From DATKBT01 sp035546295 (GTDB lineage: Bacteria > Acidobacteriota > Thermoanaerobaculia > Multivoradales > Multivoraceae): a stretch of DNA of 64,000 nucleotides. A model generated the notes under the pieces. That model did not search any database, was not told the DNA's origin, and was given only the letters and a program-made list of their open reading frames with translations. Each line of letters begins with the position of its first letter. Position 1 is the stretch's first letter. The translations under genes were made by a program, and so were the position numbers. Below, in pieces: positions 34,881-42,673 of this stretch. Location: the NCBI GenBank assembly GCA_035546295.1, contig DATKBT010000070.1, positions 135,204-199,203 on the forward strand. Direction: 5' to 3'.

Positions 34881-35144
34881 TCAGGGACAGCGAACGCCGG
34901 TGCTGTCGGTGTCCAGGTCGGAGTCCGGCGAGCGGTCGGCGTCGGAGTCGGAGTCGGAGTCGGAGTCGGATGCCGTCGTGCTGCTACTGCTGCTGCTGCT
35001 CGAGTCGTCGTCGCCGGCCGCCGCGGCCGCGCTCAGTCCCCAGCTCTCCTCCGCCTCGGCAGGATCGTGCGCGCTCGAAGCGTTCAGGATCGATCCGGTG
35101 AGGAGCTCTGCTCCGAGTTGCGGGCTGGTCTGCTCGATGCTCAT
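34881..35144 (-). CDS. Putative lanthipeptide precursor with poly-Ser/(Ser-Asp)n core
   Basis: 87 residues. The first 44 form a leader-like, mildly acidic region (MSIEQTSPQLGAELLTGSIL…) ending in AAAAAG, a small-residue site. The remaining 43 residues are extraordinary: DDD, eight Ser, Thr-Thr, five Ser-Asp repeats, then DADRSPDSDLDTDSTGVRCP, with 20 Ser/Thr and one Cys (Cys86). ATG has GGAG 8 nt before. It is first in the operon with the kinase (92 nt gap) and the lyase-cyclase. In class V systems the core carries Ser/Thr that become dehydro residues and a C-terminal Cys that closes a ring; this fits, but that many acceptors in an acidic core is unlike known products. An alternative is a secreted acidic phosphopeptide. 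Confidence 0.72.
   Translation of the reverse strand: MSIEQTSPQLGAELLTGSILNASSAHDPAEAEESWGLSAAAAAGDDDSSSSSSSSTTASDSDSDSDSDADRSPDSDLDTDSTGVRCP
34935..35003. repeat. Hexamer and triplet repeats encoding the precursor core
   Basis: 34935-34970 is a run of GTCGGA-type hexamers (Ser-Asp codons on the minus strand). 34974-35003 is a run of GCT/ACT-type triplets encoding eight Ser and two Thr. Both keep frame when their copy number changes, so core length is likely variable between strains. Confidence 0.85.
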
Positions 35145-35191
35145 GGCGGCGTCTCCGCTGGTCGGCCGTGGAACGAAATCGGGCGAGGCGG

Positions 35192-35220
35192 TCCTAACAT
35201 GGCCCCGGCGGAAGCGTCAA
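35192..35220 (-). promoter_or_regulatory. Candidate promoter of the lanthipeptide-like operon
   Basis: Minus-strand TTGACG (35215-35220), a 17-bp spacer and a weak TTAGGA (35192-35197) lie 48 nt upstream of the precursor start, in the 131-bp gap after the dual-kinase gene. The -35 box is good and the -10 box poor. Confidence 0.35.
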
Positions 35221-35275
35221 GGCGGCGGGGCCTTTGCTGCCGCGAACGCCGCGATCCGCAAAGCCGAGCGACCGG

Positions 35276-38200
35276 TCAAGGCGCGGGCAGACCGCTGCCC
35301 CGGACCGTCTCGAGGAACACGGGATCGCGCCAACCGCGCCCGAGCAGCTCCTCGACCACCGGTCGCGCCCTCTCGAGCCGTCCCAGCTTCAAGAGCGCCT
35401 GGGCGTAAGTGTCCAGGTACTGGGTCTCGGGGCTGCGCTCGACGATCGGCTCCACCAGCTCGACGGCGCGAGACCAGTCGTCGAGAGCCTGTTCGTGGTG
35501 TCCGAGCTGCAACCTCAGGTCGCCGATCGCGACGTGGCTGTAGGCGAGCTCGTTGCGGGGCCCCGGATCCCCCGAGGACCGCCACAGCTCCTCGAGCAAC
35601 GCATGGCTCTCGAGCTTCGCCTCGAGGGCCGGCGTCAGCTCCGAGCGCGCCTGATGCGCGAGCGAGATCGCCCAGTACGCGCGCGCCAGGCTCTCCCGGT
35701 GACGCACCACCGTGGGATCGGCTGACACCAGGTCGTCGAGCAGCCGTCGCGCCTCGTCGAGGAGCGCGAGCGCGCTCGAGGGATCTCCCCGCTCGGTCTC
35801 GACGGTCCCCAGCACTCGCAGGTCGCGCGCCAGCTTCTCACGCCACTCGACGCGCGCCGCGTCGCTGCGCATGAGCGAGCGGTAGGCCTCGGTCGCCGAC
35901 TCGAGCGAGCTCGCCGCAGCCTCCAGGTCCCCCACTAGGAACGAACCGAAGCCGGCGGCAGAGTGGATCACGGCGACGCGTCGCGACCAGGTCGCGTTGG
36001 CCGGGTCCTCGCGCGCCAGCCGCTCGGCCTCCGCCAGCGCGAGCTCGAGCTGGCGCTGGGCCTGCTCGTGCTCGCCGTTGATCTGCAGGGCCTCGGCCAG
36101 CGCCAGGCGCGAGTCGACCAGCAGCCGCCAGCTCCGCCAGTCGCCCGATCCGCTGGGGCCGACCAGGCTCGAGGCGAGTCGGATCGCATCCCGCAGCTCG
36201 GCGACTGCGGACCCGGTATCGCCGATCTTGCGGTGGACGGCGCTCAGCTCGTAGCGGGCGAGCGCCGCCCCGTAGTCCAGCTCGCTGGAGCGGGAGCCGC
36301 CGTCCGGGTCACGAGCCTCGCTCCCCCCGAGCTCGTCGACCACCGCCTCGAGCACGGCGCGCGCGTCCTCCGTGTTTCCCTGCCGGCCCAGCGCCGCCCC
36401 GAGCTGCACCCGGGCGAGGAGGAGGCCGGCGCGCAGCTCCGGCCGATCACCCTGGCGCTCGCTCGCCGCCCGGAACGCATCGACCGCGGAGCGGTAGGCG
36501 ACGACCGCCCCCTCGGCGTCCCCACCGGCGGCCAGCACGTCGCCGACGTGGAGCATCATCCGGCCGCGCTGGCCTGCGGCAGAGCTCGTCTCGTCGCGGG
36601 CGGTCAAACCGGCGAAGTAGTCCTGCGAGCTCCGGCTCACCTGCTCGAGCAGGTCGAGGCGCGCGATGCGCTCGAGCCCGTCGTAGAGATCGTCGAGCAT
36701 GAAGTTGATGAGCTGCTCGGCCTGCTCGCTCCGCCGCTCGGCATCCTCTCGCGCCCGCTGCGCCTGCACGGCCAGGATGCTCACCACCACCAGGAACACC
36801 GTCGCGACCACCGCCACGATGCCGAAAAGCCGACGCCGGCGCGCCGACCGCTCCGCCTCGCGCAGCGCACGCCGCTGTCGCGCGCGCTCCTCGCGACGCT
36901 GATCGAGGCTCTCGAGCCGCTCGGCGAGCTCGAGGGCGCTGCGTGGGCGGCGGTCCGGATCGCCGTCGACCAGGTTGGCGATGTCCTCGCGCAGCAGCTC
37001 GTCGTCGACGTCTCGCTCCCAGCCCGGAGCGAGCGGACGCTCGAAGTCGCCGACCACGAGCTGATAGAGGGTGACGCCGAGGGCGTAGAGGTCGGCCTGG
37101 ATGCTCGCCGGCCGGCCCGCGAGGAGCTCGGGCGCCATGTATAGATGGGTGCCGGTGGTGGTGCCGACGCCGTCCCCGGCCTGCACCTCGGTGAGGCCCT
37201 GGACCGTGATGCCCCGCGCCTCGAGCCTGGCGCGCTCGGTGATGGTGCCGATCCCGAAGTCGGTGAGGGCGGCGTGCAGCCGGCCGCCGACGTCCTCGCT
37301 GAGCAGCACATTGGCGGGCTTGACGTCCTTGTGCAGCACGCCCACCGAGTGCGCTGCGGAGAGCGCAGTGGCGACCTGGATGGCGACGTCGAGCCGGTCC
37401 CCGAGCGGAACGCCCGCGATGCCGCCGCGCCGCGCGGACCAGTCCACCAGACTCCCCTCCTCGGTGTACGCGAACTCGATGAAGTACGGCGCTTGGTCGA
37501 GGCTCCAGTCGAGCAGCCTGGCGATGTCGTCGCGATCTCCGAGCTCCTCCTTGAGCAGGCGAAAGAGCGTGACCTCTCGTTGCAGCGAGCGGAGCCGCTC
37601 CTTCTCGTAACAGAACTTGAAGACCCGCAGCTCGTGAGTCTTGGCGTGGCGCACCAGCCACACCTCGCCGAAGCCCCCCTCTCCCAGCTTGCGCTGGACG
37701 ATCCAGTGCGGGCGGTGGGGAATCGGCAGCGACGGGGCCGGTCGCCAGCCGAGGATGGTGTCCTGGGCGCCGGTGCGGCGGAACTCGCCAGAGCCCGCGG
37801 GAGCCTGCAGCGGGGCGCGCCCGACTGCGCCGACCTCGAACACCTCGACCGGCTCGTCGACGCCCTTGATGTCGTACTCACCGTGGGCGAGCCAGCTCAG
37901 GCGGGTCGAGCGCTCGGCGCCGACCGCGCCACGCCGTGCGACCTCGAACGCCGCTCGGGTCATCAGCGTCTGCCCCGGCATCGCGATCGAGCGCAGCCTC
38001 GTCACGAGGGAGGTTCCGAGCCCGGTGACCCGAAGCGCGGCGGCGCGGGTGGAGGCCGCCTCCTCGCGCCGCAGGACCACCTCCTCGAGGTGGATGGCGC
38101 AGCGTAGCGTGAGCCCCCCGGCGCCGCCGTGCTCGGACAGAATGCCGTCCTCGGCCAGCACCCGCTGGTGCTCGAGGGCGAAGCGGACCGCCGCCCACGG

Positions 38201-39385
38201 GCGCTCGAACAGGTAGACGGGTCCTTCCCCGGAATCGAGCGCGCGCCCTCCGAACCGGCCCAGCAGGTCTCCCCGCTGCCGCTCGACGCGGCCCAGCGCC
38301 GCCGAGTCGACGCCCGAGACCGACAGCTCGGAGCCGTCGGCGCCGGCCAGCTCGATCGCGACCAGCGCGGCGATCCGCGCCCCCTCGCCGAGGCCGACGC
38401 CGGGGTCGAGGGCGCGCGCCACCGTCTCGGCCGACGCCGGCCGCAGCCGCGGATCCTTCTCCAGGCATTGCGCGATGATCTGTCGCGCGCTCGGCGGAAG
38501 GGCCCGCAGGGCCGCCGCCGTCGGCTCGCCGTCGTCCTCCGGGCCGGCCTCGGCATCCAGCCGGGTCGGCTGGCGCGCTCGATGCTCGCTGACCTGCTCG
38601 CCGGTCAGCAGCTCGAAGAGCACCAGGCCCAGCGAGTAGAGGTCGCTCTGGACCGAGACCTCGACGCCGGCCGCCTGCTCGGGCGCCATGTAGGCCGGCG
38701 TTCCGCCCCGCGACCTCGCCCGCGAAGTCGCCTGGTCCGCGAGCACCGCGAGCCCGAAGTCGGTCACTCGAGCGCGCCCGTGGCTGTCGACCATCAAGTT
38801 GGCCGGCTTGAGATCACGGTGCAGGATTCCGAGCTCGTGGGCAGCGGCGAGCCCCTCGCAGACCTGCCGGCCGATCTCGAGCGCCTTGTCGCGCGGCAGC
38901 CGGCCGATCCGATGCAGCAGCGAGGCGAGATCCTCGCCGTCGACGTGCTCCATCGACAGGAAGGGCACGCCGTCGACCTCCCCGAGGTCGAACACCCGGC
39001 AGACGTTGGGATGGGAGATGCGGCGGGCGAGCCGGATCTCGTTGAGGAAAGCCGCCCGCCGCCGGCCGTCCTCCTCGCGGCGCTGGCGCAGGAACTTGAG
39101 CGCCACCTCCTGCAGGAGCTTGAGGTCCTGGGCCCGGTAGACCTCGCTCATCCCCCCCTGCCCCAGCCGGGAGACGATGCGATAGCGGCCGGCGAGGACC
39201 TGCCCCGGAACGAAACGAGGGCCGGACGGCACCCCCTCCTCCGGCGCCGCCGAGCGCTCCGAGCCGGCGCCACCGCTCTCGAGGGTGGGGGCGCGGCTGA
39301 TCGGCCCGCCGGCCGGGAAGCGACCGCCAGCGGGTTCGGGAGGCGATGCGTCGGCGTCGCGCTGGCGGTCCGGCGGCTTGGTCAC
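35276..39385 (-). CDS. Dual Ser/Thr kinase with cyclase-like domain, membrane span and TPR sensor
   Basis: 1369 residues. Kinase 1 (about 68-330): GQGGMSEV, HRDLKPAN, DFGLA, 'AYMAPEQA'. A class III nucleotidyl-cyclase-like domain (about 345-505) has 'LVAIELAGADG' and 'RCAIHLEEV', but the metal-binding Asp positions look altered, so it may bind rather than cyclise. Kinase 2 (about 535-825): GEGGFGEV, HKDVKPAN (Lys for Arg), DFGIG, 'LYMAPELL'. One membrane span (about 860-885) precedes about 480 residues of TPR/helical repeats. The TPR end would be outside the cell and both kinases inside. GTG start has GGAG. It follows the FlgO/TPR gene by 140 bp, probably one operon. Confidence 0.88.
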   Translation of the reverse strand: MTKPPDRQRDADASPPEPAGGRFPAGGPISRAPTLESGGAGSERSAAPEEGVPSGPRFVPGQVLAGRYRIVSRLGQGGMSEVYRAQDLKLLQEVALKFLRQRREEDGRRRAAFLNEIRLARRISHPNVCRVFDLGEVDGVPFLSMEHVDGEDLASLLHRIGRLPRDKALEIGRQVCEGLAAAHELGILHRDLKPANLMVDSHGRARVTDFGLAVLADQATSRARSRGGTPAYMAPEQAAGVEVSVQSDLYSLGLVLFELLTGEQVSEHRARQPTRLDAEAGPEDDGEPTAAALRALPPSARQIIAQCLEKDPRLRPASAETVARALDPGVGLGEGARIAALVAIELAGADGSELSVSGVDSAALGRVERQRGDLLGRFGGRALDSGEGPVYLFERPWAAVRFALEHQRVLAEDGILSEHGGAGGLTLRCAIHLEEVVLRREEAASTRAAALRVTGLGTSLVTRLRSIAMPGQTLMTRAAFEVARRGAVGAERSTRLSWLAHGEYDIKGVDEPVEVFEVGAVGRAPLQAPAGSGEFRRTGAQDTILGWRPAPSLPIPHRPHWIVQRKLGEGGFGEVWLVRHAKTHELRVFKFCYEKERLRSLQREVTLFRLLKEELGDRDDIARLLDWSLDQAPYFIEFAYTEEGSLVDWSARRGGIAGVPLGDRLDVAIQVATALSAAHSVGVLHKDVKPANVLLSEDVGGRLHAALTDFGIGTITERARLEARGITVQGLTEVQAGDGVGTTTGTHLYMAPELLAGRPASIQADLYALGVTLYQLVVGDFERPLAPGWERDVDDELLREDIANLVDGDPDRRPRSALELAERLESLDQRREERARQRRALREAERSARRRRLFGIVAVVATVFLVVVSILAVQAQRAREDAERRSEQAEQLINFMLDDLYDGLERIARLDLLEQVSRSSQDYFAGLTARDETSSAAGQRGRMMLHVGDVLAAGGDAEGAVVAYRSAVDAFRAASERQGDRPELRAGLLLARVQLGAALGRQGNTEDARAVLEAVVDELGGSEARDPDGGSRSSELDYGAALARYELSAVHRKIGDTGSAVAELRDAIRLASSLVGPSGSGDWRSWRLLVDSRLALAEALQINGEHEQAQRQLELALAEAERLAREDPANATWSRRVAVIHSAAGFGSFLVGDLEAAASSLESATEAYRSLMRSDAARVEWREKLARDLRVLGTVETERGDPSSALALLDEARRLLDDLVSADPTVVRHRESLARAYWAISLAHQARSELTPALEAKLESHALLEELWRSSGDPGPRNELAYSHVAIGDLRLQLGHHEQALDDWSRAVELVEPIVERSPETQYLDTYAQALLKLGRLERARPVVEELLGRGWRDPVFLETVRGSGLPAP

Positions 39386-39525
39386 GGCTCGAGCTCCAAA
39401 GGCCCGCCGATGCTACCGGAGAGCGCGCGCTCCACCGGCAAAGCCCGGGCGGCCGCTTCCGCAGGCTCCTCTGCGCCGCTTGGGACCTCCGCGAGGCGGG
39501 CGGAGAACCGGACCGAGCTCCGATC

Positions 39526-41217
39526 TCACCGGATCTGCGCCGCGAACTTCTCCCGGCACTGCGCTGCGATCCGCTGCAAATCGCCGAGCCGATCGGCGAT
39601 CGGGCGTAGCAGGGGATCGACCCGCGGCGACGGATTCACGCAGTAGCCCCGGTCCACCGCCCGCTGCAGCAGGGCGACGGCCCAGTCCGGCCGTTCGCAG
39701 GTCGCGAACAGCCCGGCGGACGCGAACCACCACTCCGGGTCGGCGACCGCGCGCACCTCTTCGAAAACCTCGGTCAGCCGCCGGTCGAGCTCCTCTCCGG
39801 TCACCTCTCTGGTCTCTTCTCCGGACTCCCCTCCGAGACACGCGACGAGGTGGTCGCGGCGGAGCAGGCCCGCCTCCGGGCTGGTCTGCCGCGCCCACAG
39901 CCTCGCGGCCTCCTCGCGGCGACCGTTCATCAGCGCGATGCGCGCGGACACGTCGTTCTCCCAGAGCAGGCTGGTGGCGAAGCCGGCGGCGTCGATCGCG
40001 CGATCCGGCAGTCCCGCCCACAGGTAGGTCAGCACGCACTGGCGCTGCGAGGAGTCCCCCGGATCGAGGCCTCGCGCCACTTCGCACTCGGCGACCGCCT
40101 GCTCGAGCAGTCCCCCGTAGCGCAGCGCGATCGACAGGAGCACGTGGGCCGTGCTGCTCTGCGCGCGCCGATCGAGCAGCTCCCCCGCCGCCCGGTAGGC
40201 GCCCAGCAGGTCGCCGTCCTCCAGCCGGAGCTCGACCAGCGTGCCCGAGGCCTCGATCAGGTCGGGGTCGAGCTGGACCGCTCGCTCGACGGCCCTACGC
40301 GCCCGGGCGAGCTGCTCGCGGTCGCTGCTCCAGTAGTAGCCGTCGATGTGAAGGAGCATTCCGAGCTGCGCCCACGCCGGCGCGAAGGTCGGATCGAGCT
40401 CCACCGCCCGCTCGAGCTTCGCGATCGCGGCCCGGTTGGGTTCCGGGTCGCCGAGCGCGGCGCGGCTCTCGACGTACAGGCGGTAGGCCTCCGAGCTCGC
40501 CGGCAGCGTGTCGTCGGCCGGCTGGCTCACGCCCAGAGCGGGCAGCAGGCCGCCGCGCACCGTGTCGCGCAGCCGCTCCCGCTGCGCCAGCAGGTCCTTC
40601 GGATCGACCGACAGCACGTCGCGCCACACCACCCGCTGAGCCGCGACGTCGATCGCCTCGAGCGCGACCTCGACCCGTCCCTCCCGCGACGCGATCCTGC
40701 CCGTGACCACGTGATCGGCGCCGAGCTGCTCGGCGATCCTCCCCACGTCCGCGAGCCCCCCTCCGCTCTCGGCGACGAGCCGGCGGGTTTCCGCGAGCGG
40801 CCGCACCGCGAGCTCCCGCGAGCGCGAGAGCAGACCGACGAGCTCGTCCGGAAGGGTCGCCTCGAGCAGCGGGTCGCCGGCCTCGGGGGAAAGGTTCTCG
40901 AACGGCAACACGGCGATCGCGCTGGCGCCGCCGACCGTCTCGCCGATCAGCGGGTCGAGGGCGGGGTCGGTCGGCAGGTCGGAGGGCCGCGCGCCGAGAT
41001 CGCCGGCGAGCTGGCGGAACAGCCCGCCCCCCAGCGCGCCGCCGGTCGCGAACAGATCGCGGCCGCCACCCGAGGCCGCCGGGTCGGCCCCCTCCTCCCG
41101 GCTCTCGGGCGGAGTCTTCCCGTTTTCGTCTGACGATCCCGTCAACTCAGCTCCAGGTTTCTGGACCGATGCCGGCTCCCGATCGGGGCGGGAGTTGCCG
41201 TCCCTGCTCTTGTTCAC
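39526..41217 (-). CDS. FlgO-like/TPR protein of a signalling operon
   Basis: 563 residues. After a disordered N-terminus, residues about 93-230 match the FlgO/TolB-amino-terminal domain: 'AIAVLPFENLSPEAGDPLLEATLPDELVGLLS' and 'LGADHVVTGRI', the form seen in CadC-like and cyclase-linked TPR proteins. The rest is TPR repeats ('FAPAWAQLGMLLHIDGYY', 'TAHVLLSIALRYGGLLEQAVAECEVARG'). No signal peptide or DNA-binding domain is visible. The GTG start has no clear ribosome site. It lies upstream of the dual kinase on the same strand and is likely its partner. Confidence 0.8.
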   Translation of the reverse strand: MNKSRDGNSRPDREPASVQKPGAELTGSSDENGKTPPESREEGADPAASGGGRDLFATGGALGGGLFRQLAGDLGARPSDLPTDPALDPLIGETVGGASAIAVLPFENLSPEAGDPLLEATLPDELVGLLSRSRELAVRPLAETRRLVAESGGGLADVGRIAEQLGADHVVTGRIASREGRVEVALEAIDVAAQRVVWRDVLSVDPKDLLAQRERLRDTVRGGLLPALGVSQPADDTLPASSEAYRLYVESRAALGDPEPNRAAIAKLERAVELDPTFAPAWAQLGMLLHIDGYYWSSDREQLARARRAVERAVQLDPDLIEASGTLVELRLEDGDLLGAYRAAGELLDRRAQSSTAHVLLSIALRYGGLLEQAVAECEVARGLDPGDSSQRQCVLTYLWAGLPDRAIDAAGFATSLLWENDVSARIALMNGRREEAARLWARQTSPEAGLLRRDHLVACLGGESGEETREVTGEELDRRLTEVFEEVRAVADPEWWFASAGLFATCERPDWAVALLQRAVDRGYCVNPSPRVDPLLRPIADRLGDLQRIAAQCREKFAAQIR

Positions 41218-41657
41218 GGCTGCGCCACGCTATCAACGCTCGCCGGCGCTCACCGCAGGGACCGCGAGCCCCCCCGTCACCCCACGATGGCGCTCGGGAG
41301 GGCACGATGGCGCTCGGGGGGGCACGATGGCGCTCTGGGGGGCACGGTGGCGCTTGCTCTCGACGGTGGCGATGCTGCGCACCGCGGCGATCGAGGTGGT
41401 CAACCCGATCGCGGGATGCCTGGCCGATCGCTCGCTGGCGCTGGCGCTCGTGGTCCTGGGCGGCGTGTCGTTGGCCTTCGCGGTGGCGTCGCCGTTGCGA
41501 TCCCGGCACCTCGGTGCCGATTCCCGACCCGTGGCGTCGTGCCGGCGACTCTGCCGGGCGAAGGCGGCAACTCCGGGGGGATCGCGACCACGTCTCCGTC
41601 ATGGTCGCCTGTCGCGACGACACCCGTCGTCGGCCGGGAGACCTCGACCGAGCCGAT
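41218..41657. other. Intergenic region, 440 bp, with VNTR and a possible transporter remnant
   Basis: Besides the 20-bp tandem repeat (41283-41356), the plus strand at about 41358-41540 reads as a degenerate C-terminus of a membrane protein (VNPIAGCLADRS…LALVVLGGVSLAFAVASPLRS), like the last span of an MFS transporter, without a start or a clean stop. Nothing else is supported. Confidence 0.35.
41283..41356. repeat. 20-bp tandem repeat, 3.7 copies
   Basis: Units CACGATGGCGCTCGGGAGGG, with 1-2 base differences each, run at 41283-41302, 41303-41322, 41323-41342 and partially at 41343-41356. The block ends up 66 bp upstream of the FlgO/TPR gene start, so it may affect that operon's promoter. 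A 20-bp unit would break any coding frame. Confidence 0.85.
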
Positions 41658-42209
41658 TCAGCGGGCGACCAGGCGGATCGTCCGCACCACCGCCACCAGC
41701 ATCGCGATCAGGGTCAGCGTCGCGCCGACCGCCAGAATCGCGACCGGCCAGCCCACGATCTCCACCACGCTGCCGAACGGCGTCGCCGTGATCGGGAGCG
41801 CGATCAGCCCCGCCGAGACGAAGATTCCCGCCGGGATCAGCAGACCCCAGTAGCGCAGTCCAGCGGCTACCCACATCGCCACGAAGGAGAGCCCCAGGAT
41901 CAGCGGGAACACCGGCCACCACTGCCCCATCTCGCTCCAATCGATGACCCCGAAGCTGAACGGCAGGAAGAAGATCCCGGTCAGGACCGCAAGCGTTCCG
42001 GGCAACGCCAGCCCGAAGGCGCGGCGGTTCAGCAGGTAGCCCAGCCAGAACGCCAGCCCGCCCCAGATCTGGAAGGCAGGCCACCCTCGCTCGAGATCCG
42101 GAACCGGCGCGCCGATCTCGGCCAGCGCCATCCAGCCGCCGAAACCGATGAGCCCGGCGCCGATGAAGACCAGGTACACGAGACCGCCCACGCCGCGTCG
42201 TTTGCTCAT
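41658..42209 (-). CDS. Five-span integral membrane protein, unknown function
   Basis: 183 residues with about five hydrophobic helices (around 10-29, 45-62, 68-86, 95-120, 150-176) and a short basic N-terminus. It resembles the LiaF/DUF5668-type bundle in spacing ('WPVFPLILGLSFV', 'LIPAGIFVSAGLIAL'), which often sits in stress-response operons, but the match is weak. The ATG has no strong ribosome site. No operon partner. Confidence 0.65.
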   Translation of the reverse strand: MSKRRGVGGLVYLVFIGAGLIGFGGWMALAEIGAPVPDLERGWPAFQIWGGLAFWLGYLLNRRAFGLALPGTLAVLTGIFFLPFSFGVIDWSEMGQWWPVFPLILGLSFVAMWVAAGLRYWGLLIPAGIFVSAGLIALPITATPFGSVVEIVGWPVAILAVGATLTLIAMLVAVVRTIRLVAR

Positions 42210-42673
42210 ACTCAGATCTTACGACGGCGGCTCGGAGCGGGTTTCGAGCCGGGGATCGCCCGTGGCGGGCCTGGCAAGGCGCGGCGACGAGCATCGCCCC
42301 CGGTCTGCGGTCTCTCAGACGTCGCGCGCCTTCTGGACCGCCGCCAGCCCGCCCGCGGCCTGCTCGAGCTCGCGCTCCGCCAGCTCCCGTTGGCCTCGTT
42401 CGAGGCGGTGGCCGACGCGGCGGCCGGACTGTCGTCGGCTTTCGCTTTCGCTTGCTTGGACGTTGGTCCGATCGCCCGCGGCCTGCGGCCCGCGACGACT
42501 GCCGGAACGTCATGCCCCGGCGCCGAGATCCAGGCCAGAAGCGACCGGAACCTGCCATGCCAAGGCGAAGGGGCCGCGCCACCCGCACCGCGGGTTCTGG
42601 CAGACTCGGCCCGTTCCTCGCGACAGACCGTGATCGCGGCCGCGACGCGCTCACCGACGGAGAGCCTTCGACC
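42210..42673. other. Intergenic region, 464 bp
   Basis: No supported gene. A short minus-strand frame ending at 42315 has a coiled-coil-like tail (RELAERELEQAAGGLAAVQKARDV) but no start codon. The right end carries the leader of the mannonate dehydratase gene. Confidence 0.35.

Noticed and set aside
41195..41791. Plus-strand frame of 198 codons across the VNTR
   Set aside because: The repeat unit is 20 bp and shifts frame, the end is Arg/Pro/Ser noise antisense to the membrane-protein gene, and only a short transporter-like piece inside looks coding.
42315..42440. Coiled-coil-like C-terminal reading on the minus strand
   Set aside because: No start codon in any reasonable place and no support from a neighbouring gene.
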